Under the pieces are notes generated by a model. That model was given only the letters and a program-made list of their open reading frames with translations. It had not been told where the DNA came from and made no database searches. DNA of 64,000 nt, from contig NZ_JAABNT010000004.1 of the NCBI RefSeq assembly GCF_010667575.1, positions 186,001-250,000 on the forward strand, read 5' to 3'. The position numbers and the translations under genes are program-made. This DNA comes from Sulfitobacter sediminilitoris. GTDB taxonomy: Bacteria; Pseudomonadota; Alphaproteobacteria; Rhodobacterales; Rhodobacteraceae. This document shows, piece by piece, positions 1-8,682 of this stretch; within the stretch, counting starts at the first letter, position 1; each line of letters begins with the position of its first letter.

Positions 1-148
1 TACGAGTGCCACTTCCCTCGGGTGGTGGTTGTTAGAGGTTCGTACGCCCCCTCGCATGATTGATGCCGCACACATTGGTCAGACGGAGGGTGGCGTACGG
101 GCTTTGCTTGATCTTGATCGTTCTGTGCCGATTGGCGTAACAGACCGC

Positions 149-739
149 ATGGCAAAGCTTTACTTTCATTACTCAACCATGAACGCAGGCAAATCGACTG
201 TGCTTTTGCAGGCGGCGCATAACTACGAAGAGCGGGGAATGCAGCCCTATCTGCTGACTGCTCAATTCGACCGGCGTGCCGGTGACGGGCGGATCGGATC
301 GCGGATCGGGATCGGCAAGGATGCCGATACCTACGCGCCGGGCGAGGATCTGTTTGCCAAGCTGGAAACGCGGTTGAATGTCGGGCCCTGCGCCTGTGTT
401 TTCGTGGATGAGGCCCAGTTTCTTGAGGCGGAACAGGTCTGGCAACTGGCCCGCGCGGTCGATGATTTACGGGTGCCGGTGATGTGCTTTGGCCTGCGAG
501 TTGATTTTCGTGGCCAGCTTTTCCCCGGATCGGCGACGTTGCTGGCCTTGGCGGATGAGATGCGCGAGGTGCGCACAATCTGTTATTGCGGCAAAAAGGC
601 CACGATGGTGGTGCGGATGGATCAGGATGGCGAGGTATTGATGGACGGCGCGCAAGTTCAGATTGGCGGAAACGAAACCTACGTATCGCTGTGCCGGGTC
701 CATTGGCGCGAGGCTGTTGGGGACCGCGCGAAGCCTTAG
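149..739 (+). CDS. tdk: Thymidine kinase (type II)
   Basis: Cytosolic salvage enzyme that phosphorylates thymidine to dTMP with ATP. The P-loop is STMNAGKST near the N terminus. The Walker B/catalytic segment is VDEAQF, and the zinc-binding lasso shows as CYCGKKA with a later CRVHW. I start at the internal ATG at 149 (MAKLYF), giving 196 residues as in E. coli Tdk. The reading frame is open upstream to 29, but those 40 residues match nothing in the family. The gene runs convergently into csaA and the two stop codons overlap. Confidence 0.93.
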   Translation: MAKLYFHYSTMNAGKSTVLLQAAHNYEERGMQPYLLTAQFDRRAGDGRIGSRIGIGKDADTYAPGEDLFAKLETRLNVGPCACVFVDEAQFLEAEQVWQLARAVDDLRVPVMCFGLRVDFRGQLFPGSATLLALADEMREVRTICYCGKKATMVVRMDQDGEVLMDGAQVQIGGNETYVSLCRVHWREAVGDRAKP

Positions 740-1074
740 TGCATGCGCCCGCCGTCAGGCACGGCACGGTCTGGCGATAGCAAGACGATATCACTACCAT
801 CATCCGGCACGCCAAGGACCAGCACATCGGACATGAACGGGCCGATTTGGCGCGGCGGAAAGTTCACGACGGCCATGACCTGTCGGCCCACAAGCGTTTC
901 AGGATCATAGTGGGCCGTGATCTGGGCAGAAGTTTTGCGCTCCCCAATCTCTGGTCCAAAGTCGACCCAAAGCTTGATCGCGGGTTTGCGTGCTTCGGGA
1001 AAGGGTTCGGCGCGGACCACCGTACCGACGCGAATATCGACCTTTGCAAAGTCATCGAACGAAATCTCAGCCAC
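736..1074 (-). CDS. csaA: CsaA-type tRNA-binding domain protein
   Basis: A 112-residue protein that is essentially one OB-fold tRNA-binding domain (FAKVDIRVGTVV at the start, VVNFPPRQIGPFMSDVLVLG toward the end). This is the family of B. subtilis CsaA, described as a small export-related chaperone. Length and motifs fit the family. It is the last gene of a leftward operon ybjN-proC-csaA, and its start overlaps the proC stop by 8 bases, which suggests translational coupling. Its role in this organism is inferred from the family only. Confidence 0.85.
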   Translation of the reverse strand: MAEISFDDFAKVDIRVGTVVRAEPFPEARKPAIKLWVDFGPEIGERKTSAQITAHYDPETLVGRQVMAVVNFPPRQIGPFMSDVLVLGVPDDGSDIVLLSPDRAVPDGGRMH

Positions 1075-1882
1075 GGGCGAGTTCCTTGGATCTGTCTGTC
1101 GCCGCTTTCACGGCCCGTTTGACCAGCGCAGGAAAGCCGTTTTCCTCGTCCATCAACACCTCTAACGCCGCCTGTGTCGTGCCGTTGGGCGAGGTCACGT
1201 TGATGCGCAGTTGCGTGGGGCTTTCATCAGATTCCATCGCCAACGCACCAGCCCCCGCAACCGTCGCCTTTGCCAGTTGCATTGACAGCCCGGGGGGCAG
1301 GCCCTGCGCCTCTCCGGCGGCAGCCATGGTTTCGATCATGTGGAAAACATACGCTGGGCCGGAGCCGCTCACACCTGTTACCGCGTCGATCTGGGATTCT
1401 TGATCCAGCCGGACAACCTCGCCCACGGCACTGAGCAGCGTTTCGGCCTCATCGAGGGCGGCCTCTCCGGCTGTGTCATTGGCCACGATGGCGGTGATTC
1501 CCCGTGAGATTGCCGCTGGCGTATTAGGCATTGCGCGCACAACCGGTGTGTTCACGCCAAGCGTTTCCTCAAAATAGCGGATCGGGGTGCCTGCGGCGAC
1601 ACTGACAAAGAGGGTCGATCCGTTCCCCATCGCCTTGAGCGTCGGGAGGGCTTCGGCCATCATCTGCGGTTTGACAGCAACAAGAACGATGGCAGGAGCT
1701 GCGGGCAATTCGGCATTCAGGTGCACACCTTGTGCCTTGAGCCACTCGGATGGAAACGGATCGACAACCCAAACGGATGTCGGCGGCAATCCCCGTGCCA
1801 ACCAGCCTTCCAGCATGGCCGACCCCATCTTGCCGCATCCCAAGAGCACAAGGCCATTGGCGGCGATCCTGCTGTCTTTCAT
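1067..1882 (-). CDS. proC: Pyrroline-5-carboxylate reductase
   Basis: Last step of proline synthesis: NAD(P)H-dependent reduction of 1-pyrroline-5-carboxylate to proline, in the cytosol. The N-terminal Rossmann fold shows LGCGKMGSAM, the middle holds MPNTPAAIS, and the C-terminal dimerisation domain carries SGSGPAYVFH and the conserved VTSPNGTT segment. At 271 residues it has the usual length. It is the middle gene of the ybjN-proC-csaA operon, 32 bases after ybjN. Confidence 0.95.
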   Translation of the reverse strand: MKDSRIAANGLVLLGCGKMGSAMLEGWLARGLPPTSVWVVDPFPSEWLKAQGVHLNAELPAAPAIVLVAVKPQMMAEALPTLKAMGNGSTLFVSVAAGTPIRYFEETLGVNTPVVRAMPNTPAAISRGITAIVANDTAGEAALDEAETLLSAVGEVVRLDQESQIDAVTGVSGSGPAYVFHMIETMAAAGEAQGLPPGLSMQLAKATVAGAGALAMESDESPTQLRINVTSPNGTTQAALEVLMDEENGFPALVKRAVKAATDRSKELARG

Positions 1883-1914
1883 CTTGATCCCCCGGTTACC
1901 ATCCGGGGGCAGTG

Positions 1915-2415
1915 TTACGCCCGGCCGTAGGCCTCTGCAATGGCGACCTGCAGGGCGTCTTCGGGCGTCTTGTCCCCCCAGACCTGCAATTGGAGTGCAG
2001 GATAATAACGCTCTGCCGACATCACGGCAGCGCCGATCATCGTGTCGATCTGCTCTGCGCTGGCATCCTGTCCGCCCGCGCAGACAAGCCCGTAGCGGTA
2101 GACCATCAGTTTTTGTTCAGCCCAATAGGTAAAGGCACCAGCCCAGCATTGATCGTTCACACGGTTCAAAAGGTCGTATAGGCCCGACAGCTTTTCCTCC
2201 GGCGGATCCATCTCGAATGTGCAGATCAGGCGGAGCGTTTCGTCATAGCCGGACCACGCCAGAGTGATCGAATAGGTGCGCCATTGGCCTTCGACTGCCA
2301 TCGCGATCTGTTCATCGGAAATGCGGTCAAAGTCCCACTCATGATAGGCGGCGAGATTCTCAACGATATCAATGGGGTGGATTGCTTCTTCAAGGTACTG
2401 CTCGGTCAGGGCCAT
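1915..2415 (-). CDS. YbjN domain-containing protein
   Basis: A 166-residue soluble acidic protein with the YbjN (type III secretion chaperone-like) fold pattern: an N-terminal helix, strands around WRTYSITLAW and LRLICTFEMD, then a long helical C terminus ending in EDALQVAIAEAYGRA. YbjN proteins are widespread, and their biochemical role is not settled. The gene leads the ybjN-proC-csaA operon, so it is likely co-expressed with proline synthesis. Nothing in the sequence shows a catalytic site. Confidence 0.8.
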   Translation of the reverse strand: MALTEQYLEEAIHPIDIVENLAAYHEWDFDRISDEQIAMAVEGQWRTYSITLAWSGYDETLRLICTFEMDPPEEKLSGLYDLLNRVNDQCWAGAFTYWAEQKLMVYRYGLVCAGGQDASAEQIDTMIGAAVMSAERYYPALQLQVWGDKTPEDALQVAIAEAYGRA

Positions 2416-2716
2416 TTCGACACCTCTTTTTGTAAGTCCATCCCTTCGTGACGCAGCGCCCTACAAGGAATGGATGCCTGCACAATAGGCCGTTGGGCGA
2501 GCAACCGCCTATACAAGATATGGTGGGCGCAAAGGGGGGCATCTGGCAACCCCTTTTCTTGGGGATAACCGCAATTGATGGGGGATAACTGCGATATATT
2601 GTGGATGAGACGCAGAATAGGGCAATCTATGGCCACACCGTGACGGCTTAAATAGTCTCTGGGGCAGCTGATTTGCTGGCCTGGCGCTTCACGGTCTGAG
2701 CCATCAAAGGTCGGTC
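2416..2716. other. Non-coding stretch upstream of ybjN and cidA
   Basis: This stretch separates the leftward ybjN operon from the rightward cidA-lrgB pair. I find no convincing gene here: the 76-codon frame on the minus strand has no family resemblance and unusual composition. The notable content is the 20-base phased repeat at 2560-2620, annotated separately. A small open frame begins at 2717. Confidence 0.5.
2560..2620. repeat. Three 20-base phased units with DnaA-box-like 9-mers
   Basis: Units begin at 2561, 2581 and 2601. The first two share GGGGATAAC followed by a related tail; the third is degenerate. On the plus strand the 9-mers TGGGGATAA (2560), GGGGGATAA (2580) and TGTGGATGA (2600) are exactly 20 bases apart. 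They differ from the DnaA-box consensus TGTGGATAA at 1, 2 and 1 positions. The pattern is seen directly; a DnaA or other protein-binding role is inference. Confidence 0.45.
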
Positions 2717-2875
2717 ATGACATCATACTTCAGCTTTTCGCGCTACTTGCAGTCAGGCGCAACCAACAAGTCAAAGCACACTGAGGCGAGCATCGTGCGA
2801 TTTGATGCTCCGCAGACTGCCGTCTTCAAACGAGCACGGCAGATCAATTTGGGGACTGGCGCGAAACGCCCATAA
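2717..2875 (+). CDS. Possible 52-residue small protein
   Basis: A short frame that starts MTSYFSFSRYL and ends GTGAKRP, with AAAGG six bases before the ATG. The product is basic and soluble, with no motif I recognise. It lies 43 bases upstream of cidA in the same direction. It could be a real small gene or chance coding in a leader region. Confidence 0.25.
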   Translation: MTSYFSFSRYLQSGATNKSKHTEASIVRFDAPQTAVFKRARQINLGTGAKRP

Positions 2876-2918
2876 GAGTCAGCATGATCAGCGAAACCAA
2901 CTGAAAGACCAAATTGAG

Positions 2919-3272
2919 ATGCTTCCCACACTCGCGCTTCTTCTTTCGTGCCAATTGCTTGGAGAGGTCGCCGCGCGCGGTCTTGGCCTGTCGGTTCCGG
3001 GTCCGGTACTCGGGCTTGCACTGCTCATTTTTCTGCTGCGCGTGGCACCCGCACTTGCCGAACATCTAAGGCCAACAACCGGCGTTATTCTTGCAAACCT
3101 GTCCCTAATGTTCGTGCCTGCGGGCGTCGGTGTGATCGGCAATCTGGATGTGCTGTCCAAAGACTGGCTCGCCCTGCTGGTCATCCTTGTTGTCTCAACA
3201 CTGCTGGCCATGCTGACGGCCGTCGGCACATTCATCGGCGTGCAGCATCTGAGAAAGGGGCCGACACCGTGA
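2919..3272 (+). CDS. CidA/LrgA family membrane protein
   Basis: A holin-like integral membrane protein of 117 residues with four predicted hydrophobic segments. It carries the family signature around LSVPGPVLGLALL and the VPAGVGVI segment. CidA/LrgA proteins work with LrgB-type partners and have been linked to murein hydrolase control or small-metabolite export. I start at the ATG at 2919 because the upstream codons of the longer frame are not membrane-like or conserved. The stop overlaps the lrgB start in a GTGA arrangement. Confidence 0.85.
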   Translation: MLPTLALLLSCQLLGEVAARGLGLSVPGPVLGLALLIFLLRVAPALAEHLRPTTGVILANLSLMFVPAGVGVIGNLDVLSKDWLALLVILVVSTLLAMLTAVGTFIGVQHLRKGPTP

Positions 3273-3985
3273 ATGGCGTTGCAAACCTGTGGAGCTATCT
3301 GTCCACGACACCGTTGTTATGGCTGACTGCAACCATATTGGGATACCTTGCTGCGGATGCGCTGGCGCGGCGGCTGAATAACCCGCCATGGGCCAATCCT
3401 GTCTTGATGTCAGTTTTACTGATCGCGCCAGTTCTGTGGCTGACGCAGACGGATTACGCGACGTATTTTGAGGGGGCGCAGTTCATACATTTTCTTTTGG
3501 GTCCGGCGACAGTGGCGCTGGCACTGCCCCTTTGGGACAATCGCGATACCATCCGCCGTTCAATCGCCCCGATAGTGCTGGCTTTGCTCACAGGCTCAAT
3601 CGTTGCGGCAGGGTCGGCCATTCTCCTTGCACGCGCCTTCGGTCTGCCGACCGAAGTGATCCTGTCGCTTGCTCCGAAATCCACGACGGCGCCCGTCGCA
3701 TTGGGCATATCCGAAGCAGTGGGCGGTATTCCCACCCTGACAGCTGTCCTGGTCATCTTAACAGGTATCATCGGTGCAATGACTGTAACACCTCTTATGA
3801 CCTTGCTGCGCATCCAAGACTGGCGCGCACGGGGATTTGCAGTCGGTGTTGCTGCTCATGGTATCGGGACTGCGCGGGCATTTCAGGTGAACCCGACGGC
3901 AGGGGCCTATGCGGGCATCGCCATGGCACTCAATGCATTGCTGACCAGCATGATAGTGCCACCGCTGGTGCGATGGCTAATGTAA
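3269..3985 (+). CDS. LrgB family membrane protein
   Basis: A 238-residue polytopic membrane protein, partner of the preceding CidA-like protein. Family motifs include the LAPKSTTAPVALGISE segment and the late GVAAHGIGTARAF motif. I chose the GTG at 3269, which overlaps the upstream stop as GTGA. Longer in-frame starts would place soluble sequence before the first membrane segment and would overlap cidA heavily. The pair is probably translated together. Confidence 0.85.
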   Translation: MNGVANLWSYLSTTPLLWLTATILGYLAADALARRLNNPPWANPVLMSVLLIAPVLWLTQTDYATYFEGAQFIHFLLGPATVALALPLWDNRDTIRRSIAPIVLALLTGSIVAAGSAILLARAFGLPTEVILSLAPKSTTAPVALGISEAVGGIPTLTAVLVILTGIIGAMTVTPLMTLLRIQDWRARGFAVGVAAHGIGTARAFQVNPTAGAYAGIAMALNALLTSMIVPPLVRWLM

Positions 3986-4049
3986 TGTCGGAACGGCTGA
4001 CAGGCGACGGTTGATGCCTATGGCACAACCTTCAACACTTCACCGGGCG

Positions 4050-4295
4050 TCAGCCCTTCTTGGCTTCCAGCTTGTCCAGCCGCGCCTTGAGCGCTTCATT
4101 CTCTTCTCGCGCTTTCTGCGCCATGGCGCGGACCGCGTCGAACTCTTCTCGCGTGACGAAATCGCGATCGGCCAGCCAACGATCGACCAAACCTTTCATC
4201 GCGTTCTCGGCTTCGTCCTTGGCACCCTGCGCCACGCCCATGGCATTGGTCATCATTTGGGACACATCATCGAAAAATTTGTTACGGGTTTGCAT
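4050..4295 (-). CDS. ubiK: UbiK/BMFP-family accessory protein
   Basis: An 81-residue, almost entirely helical protein. It starts MQTRNKFFDDVSQMM, has the family segment FVTREEFDAVRAMA, and ends in a short coiled coil (EENEALKARLDKLEAKKG). This is the YqiC/UbiK (BMFP) family. E. coli UbiK is an accessory factor for aerobic ubiquinone synthesis, and relatives are membrane-associated trimers. The gene is alone and is divergent from lgt. Confidence 0.8.
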   Translation of the reverse strand: MQTRNKFFDDVSQMMTNAMGVAQGAKDEAENAMKGLVDRWLADRDFVTREEFDAVRAMAQKAREENEALKARLDKLEAKKG

Positions 4296-4388
4296 ATCTG
4301 GCTCCGATCTCTGCTTGGCATCTATATGGGGCCTTGATCCCCCGCAGGCAAGGTTGACTTCCGGGCCTATCCCGGCTCAATCAGCGCC

Positions 4389-5273
4389 ATGAGAGCCGTG
4401 CTTCCCTTTCCCGACATCTCGCCAGAGATTTTTTCGATCACCGTGTTCGGTATGGAGTTTGCGCTGCGCTGGTATGCGCTGGCCTACATCGTGGGCATTC
4501 TGCTGGGCTGGCGTCTGGTGGTGCGCGCCGCGCGCACCCCACGGCTGTGGAGGAATGAGCGTCCCGTGATGACGCCCAACCAGATCGAAGATCTGCTGTT
4601 CTGGGTCATCCTGGGTGTGATCCTTGGCGGGCGTTTAGGCTATGTGCTGTTTTATCAGGCGGGCTATTACCTCTCAAATCCGCTGCGCATCCTGCAACTG
4701 TGGGAGGGCGGCATGTCCTTTCACGGCGGAGCGATTGGCGTCATTCTGGCCGCGTTTCTCTATACCAAGCGGCACAGCATCAATACGGTTTCGGCCGGAG
4801 ACCTTGTCTCGCTCGGACTTGCGCCCGGCCTGTTTCTTGGCCGCGTTGCCAATTTCATCAACGCCGAGCTTTGGGGCAGGCCCACGGACCTGCCGTGGGG
4901 CGTCGCCTTTCCAACTGAGGCGGCGCAATACTGCCCGGACGTGGCCGGTATTTGCGCCCGGCACCCGTCGCAACTCTATGAGGCATTGCTTGAGGGGCTG
5001 GTTCTGGGCGGCATCCTGATCTGGATGGCGTGGCGGCGGGGCGACTTGAAACGCGAGGGGCTGCTGATGGGGACTTTCCTTGCAGGCTATGGTGCGGCCC
5101 GGTTTATCGTTGAGTTCGTGCGCCAACCAGATACGCAGTTTATCACTGAAGGCAACCCACTGGGTCTCGCGCTCCAAACAGGCGGTTATGGCCTGACCAT
5201 GGGGCAGCTTCTGTGCATCCCGATGATGCTGGTCGGCGCGCTATTTATCCTGCGCGCCCGCCGCACCGCATGA
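4389..5273 (+). CDS. lgt: Prolipoprotein diacylglyceryl transferase
   Basis: An inner-membrane enzyme that transfers diacylglycerol from phosphatidylglycerol to the lipobox cysteine of prolipoproteins. Hallmarks are [11 protein letters not shown], the signature [15 protein letters not shown], and HPSQLYEA. At 294 residues with about seven membrane segments it has the usual length. It is the first gene of lgt-midA-pgeF; its stop overlaps the next start as ATGA. The lipoprotein at 18845-19633 would be one of its substrates. Confidence 0.95.
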   Translation: MRAVLPFPDISPEIFSITVFGMEFALRWYALAYIVGILLGWRLVVRAARTPRLWRNERPVMTPNQIEDLLFWVILGVILGGRLGYVLFYQAGYYLSNPLRILQLWEGGMSFHGGAIGVILAAFLYTKRHSINTVSAGDLVSLGLAPGLFLGRVANFINAELWGRPTDLPWGVAFPTEAAQYCPDVAGICARHPSQLYEALLEGLVLGGILIWMAWRRGDLKREGLLMGTFLAGYGAARFIVEFVRQPDTQFITEGNPLGLALQTGGYGLTMGQLLCIPMMLVGALFILRARRTA

Positions 5274-6331
5274 ACCTGCGCGACCATATCGCATCGCGCA
5301 TCGCGTCAACCGGACCAATGCGGATCGATGAATATATGACAACCTGCCTGCTTCATCCGACGCTGGGCTATTACACCACCCGCGATCCACTGGGCGCTGA
5401 TGGCGATTTCATCACGGCACCGGAAATCAGCCAGATGTTCGGTGAACTTATCGGCCTTTCACTTGCCCAGCACTGGTTGGAGAATGGCGCACCCGCGCCG
5501 TTCACACTTGCTGAACTGGGCCCCGGACGCGGTACACTCATGGCTGATGCCCTGCGCGCGTGTCGCGGGGTTCCGGGGTTTGTCGAAGCGGCAGACATTA
5601 CATTGGTTGAGGTGTCACCCGCGCTGCGCAAGATTCAGGCTGACGCACTAGCAGGCTTTGATGTTTCATGGACTGACACGGTCGATGCCCTGCCGGACCA
5701 GCCGCTTTACCTTGTCGCGAACGAATTCTTTGACGCCCTGCCGATCCGTCAATTCCTGCGCGATGGTAGCCTTTGGCGCGAACGGCAAGTGGGGCTTGAG
5801 CAGAACGACCTTGTCTTTGGGCTTGGTCCCGCGCAACCGCAACCGGCGCTGAATGCCCGGCTAGAAGACACAAAAGACGGCGATCTTGTGGAAAGCTGTG
5901 CGGCCGCTGGCCCGATCATGGCAGCACTTGCGACGCGGATAGAGACCTATGGCGGCTGCGCAATAATCATTGACTACGGAGACTGGCGGCCACTGGGAGA
6001 CACCTTTCAGGCGGTCAAGAACCATCAAAAGGTCAATCCGCTTGCCGCGCCCGGCTTGGCAGACCTCACCGCGCATGTGGATTTCGAAGCGCTTGCTCAG
6101 GCTGCGGCGCCCTGCGCCCACAGCCAAGTCACCCCGCAAGGTGTGTTTCTAGAACGTCTTGGCATCACCCAGCGTGCGCAGGCTCTTGCAGACAAAATGT
6201 CCGGTAGCACGCTGGATGCGCATATCGCCGCGCATCGCCGGTTGACGCACCCCGAAGAAATGGGAAATCTGTTCAAGGTAATGGCGCTGACGCAATCGGG
6301 CAGCGCCCCTCCCCCGGGACTGGAAGCATGA
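5270..6331 (+). CDS. MidA/NDUFAF7-family SAM-dependent methyltransferase
   Basis: A 353-residue Rossmann methyltransferase of the family that includes mitochondrial NDUFAF7/MidA, which methylates an arginine of a complex I subunit during assembly. Visible motifs are the SAM-binding [14 protein letters not shown] and the family segment [14 protein letters not shown]. The start at 5270 overlaps the lgt stop (ATGA) and begins [11 protein letters not shown], typical for bacterial members. A complex I role here is inferred from the family. The stop overlaps pgeF, again as ATGA. Confidence 0.88.
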   Translation: MNLRDHIASRIASTGPMRIDEYMTTCLLHPTLGYYTTRDPLGADGDFITAPEISQMFGELIGLSLAQHWLENGAPAPFTLAELGPGRGTLMADALRACRGVPGFVEAADITLVEVSPALRKIQADALAGFDVSWTDTVDALPDQPLYLVANEFFDALPIRQFLRDGSLWRERQVGLEQNDLVFGLGPAQPQPALNARLEDTKDGDLVESCAAAGPIMAALATRIETYGGCAIIIDYGDWRPLGDTFQAVKNHQKVNPLAAPGLADLTAHVDFEALAQAAAPCAHSQVTPQGVFLERLGITQRAQALADKMSGSTLDAHIAAHRRLTHPEEMGNLFKVMALTQSGSAPPPGLEA

Positions 6332-7083
6332 CGCTTGAGATACTGACATCTGACAGCCTCTCCGACACCCGCCACGGGTTCTTCACCCGACGGGGCGGCG
6401 CATCATCGGGTGTCTACGCGGGGCTGAACTGTGGCCATGGCAGCACCGACCAGACTGAAATTGTGACCATCAATCGAAACCGCGTTGCCGATGCCATGGG
6501 GGTGTCCGCCGAACATTTGGCAGGCGTCAATCAAGTGCATTCAGCTGATGTCATTACGATCACGGAACCATCCCGAGACAAGCCAAAGGCTGATGCCTTG
6601 GTTACAAAAACGCCTGGTATTGCCCTTTCTGTTTTGACGGCCGATTGCCAGCCAGTCCTCTTTGCCGACAGCAAAGCAGGGGTCATCGGCGCGGCCCATG
6701 CCGGATGGCGCGGTGCGCTGGATGGGGTGCTGGAGGCAACCGTCGACGCCATGGAGGCCCTTGGCGCCGCACGCGAAAGGATCACAGCCGTGATCGGCCC
6801 CTGCATCAGCCAACGCGCCTATGAAGTCGGCCCGGAATTTTTTGAAGACTTCCTCGCAGAGGACCCCGCCTTCGACCGGTTCTTTGTGCAGGGTCAGGGC
6901 GACCGTCTGCTTTTTGACCTTCCCGGATTTGGCCTGAGCCGTCTGCGCAACGCAGGCGTCGCTCATGCGGAATGGACACGGCACTGCACATATAGCGATC
7001 CAGAGAGATTCTATTCCTATCGCCGCACGACCCATGCGAAGGAAGCAGATTATGGACGCCTGATTTCTGTCATCACGCTTTGA
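6328..7083 (+). CDS. pgeF: PgeF/YfiH family (laccase-domain) protein
   Basis: A 251-residue protein of the multicopper polyphenol oxidase-like (DUF152/YfiH) family. E. coli PgeF helps keep peptidoglycan composition correct, and other members act as purine nucleoside phosphorylases. The metal-site motifs are present: LTADCQPVLF, HAGWRGAL, GPCISQRAYEVG and a late CTYSDPERFYSYRR. It closes the lgt-midA-pgeF operon by a 4-base overlap. The substrate in this organism is not shown by the sequence. Confidence 0.9.
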   Translation: MTLEILTSDSLSDTRHGFFTRRGGASSGVYAGLNCGHGSTDQTEIVTINRNRVADAMGVSAEHLAGVNQVHSADVITITEPSRDKPKADALVTKTPGIALSVLTADCQPVLFADSKAGVIGAAHAGWRGALDGVLEATVDAMEALGAARERITAVIGPCISQRAYEVGPEFFEDFLAEDPAFDRFFVQGQGDRLLFDLPGFGLSRLRNAGVAHAEWTRHCTYSDPERFYSYRRTTHAKEADYGRLISVITL

Positions 7084-7370
7084 TCTTGGCACGAATGGGG
7101 CAGGCCTTGCCCACTTGATGCCCAATTGCGCCTTCTCTTTTTGGAAACAATCAGCCCGATTTTCGGTGATTGATCAGATACCAATCGGTTTCGTCTATAA
7201 AAACAAAGGCTTTGGCGAATTTGGGCACCCCGGCCACAAATCAGGTACATCAGCGCGTCAAATTTTCTGAAAAAGTTTCTGGTTGCCAAAAACCGGCCCA
7301 AATGGCCCGTCATATTCATCCTCAAGCAAGGGCAACAACGCCCGCACACAAACAACCGAGGAAAAGAGCC

Positions 7371-7514
7371 ATGAAAACCAACAAGCGCTTTATCAAAGGC
7401 ATCGTCGCAGCAGCCGCCAAAGAAGACACCGTCATGCCATGGGCACGCGGCAGCCGGCGTGCGACTTTTATTGCCAAGCGCAACAACGCCGAAAAGCAAC
7501 GCAAAACCGCCTGA
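7371..7514 (+). CDS. Small basic 47-residue protein
   Basis: The frame begins MKTNKRFIKGIVAAA and ends AEKQRKTA. It has a good Shine-Dalgarno run (GAGGAAAAG) just upstream of the ATG at 7371. The product is highly basic, with a central MPWARGSRR motif, and has no membrane segment. I take it as a real small gene because of its ribosome site, its codon use and the hairpin that follows. I believe similar small hypothetical proteins occur in other Rhodobacterales, but function is unknown. A longer in-frame start at 7170 looks spurious. Confidence 0.65.
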   Translation: MKTNKRFIKGIVAAAAKEDTVMPWARGSRRATFIAKRNNAEKQRKTA

Positions 7515-7572
7515 TCCCCCCTCCTCCCCCAAGGTGTTCTGACAGGTAACAAGTACGATGATAATTGAGATG

Positions 7573-7600
7573 CCCCGGAAGCGTTGATTCGCTTTCGGGG
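7573..7600 (+). terminator. Hairpin after the 47-residue gene
   Basis: An 11-base-pair stem (CCCCGGAAGCG with CGCTTTCGGGG, one G-T pair) around the loop TTGATT. No clean T run follows, so termination may be weak or factor-assisted. Confidence 0.5.
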
Positions 7601-7829
7601 TAACTTCATTTGTCAGAAATGTGGCAAAGCACGGCGAAATAAGGAAACAGAAAGGCATAACAAACTTGAATTGGGGCTAAATAAGGCACCAATGTTGTTC
7701 AAACTTTGACAAACCCCGGCAGATCGGGCGATTTTGTCTCCATCGAAGACATGAAATGACATCCCGTTATTTCCGTGCTTGTCGGTGGGGGCCGACACGG
7801 ATGTGACCAACCTGAACAAAGGTGATCGC

Positions 7830-8615
7830 ATGACACTGACTGCTTCCATGGGCCAACGCCCGACCACACCAACCGCCAACCTGCGTGGCTATACTCCGTC
7901 TGCACCTTCGGCACGCGGAGTGAATGCAGCCCCCCAAATGCCGATGCGCAGCTATGAGGTTGCTGCCCTGCGCGCGGATGGCTCTCTTTACATCGGGCAG
8001 GACAAGGCACCGGCCATCCCTCTTTTTGAAAGCGCTTTTTCCGCTTTCGCACGCGGCACCCTTATCGCGACGCCGCAAGGCGATGTAGCCATTGAGGATC
8101 TGCAACCCGGCGACATGGTCAACACCTCAACAGGAGAGCCCGCACGCCTGATCTGGATCGGCTCAAGCAGCTTTGTGCCCGCCGACGCTGGCCGCCGGGT
8201 CCCGCTGATACGGATCATGCCCGATACATTTGGTCGGGGCCGTCCCAGTTCATTTCTGACCCTAGGCCCTTCGGCACGGATTCTGCATACGCCGCATCGT
8301 CTGCGCTCTGAGGCCGGTGAACAGCGGCTTTTGACCCCCGTGCGGGAGTTCGTTGACGGTGTAAACGTGATTGAGGTGGTCCCACCCACGCCCGTGCGAC
8401 TGTTCCATTTTTGTCTGGATCGCCACGCGACCATCAGCGCGGGCGGCATTGAAATGGAAACGTTTCATCCGGGCGCAAATGCGACCATATCAGTCTCGCA
8501 CAATCTGCGCGACCGGTTTATGGGCATGTTCCCCCGGATCGGGCATATGACGGACTTTGGACCGCTGGCACACCCGCGCGCGGCCGAAGCCAGAACAAAC
8601 GCGGACGCTATCTGA
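7830..8615 (+). CDS. Hint domain-containing protein
   Basis: A 261-residue protein with a central Hint (Hedgehog/intein-type) domain starting at FARGTLIATPQGDVAIEDL and running through PGDMVNT. It has late strands around FHFCLDRHATISAGGIEMETFHPG. The position where autoprocessing Hint domains have Cys or Ser (before FxxGT) is Ala here (AFARGT), so self-cleavage is doubtful. The N-terminal 50 residues are low complexity (Thr/Pro/Ala). I prefer the ATG at 7830, with AAGGTGATC upstream; a start at 7779 is possible. Function is unknown; relatives are abundant in this order. Confidence 0.75.
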   Translation: MTLTASMGQRPTTPTANLRGYTPSAPSARGVNAAPQMPMRSYEVAALRADGSLYIGQDKAPAIPLFESAFSAFARGTLIATPQGDVAIEDLQPGDMVNTSTGEPARLIWIGSSSFVPADAGRRVPLIRIMPDTFGRGRPSSFLTLGPSARILHTPHRLRSEAGEQRLLTPVREFVDGVNVIEVVPPTPVRLFHFCLDRHATISAGGIEMETFHPGANATISVSHNLRDRFMGMFPRIGHMTDFGPLAHPRAAEARTNADAI

Positions 8616-8624
8616 AACAACCCC

Positions 8625-8655
8625 AAAGCGTGGGATGTGATAGCCCCCGCGCTTT
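8625..8655. terminator. Terminator between the convergent Hint and Lrp genes
   Basis: A 10-base-pair stem, AAAGCGTGGG with CCCGCGCTTT (one G-T pair), with an 11-base loop and a T-rich 3' edge. It lies between two convergent genes and may serve both strands. Confidence 0.55.
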
Positions 8656-8682
8656 TGAACGTGTCCCTCTGGCTTTTCCTCG

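Noticed and set aside
1-148. Upstream extension of tdk or tail of a previous gene
   Set aside because: The extension lacks family similarity, and no other coding signal could be recognised in so short a piece.
2560-2620. Chromosomal replication origin
   Set aside because: Only three imperfect boxes, no AT-rich unwinding region, and no dnaA, hemE, parAB or gid genes nearby.
2406-2636. 76-codon frame on the minus strand upstream of ybjN
   Set aside because: No family features, and it overlaps the phased repeats and the ybjN ribosome site.
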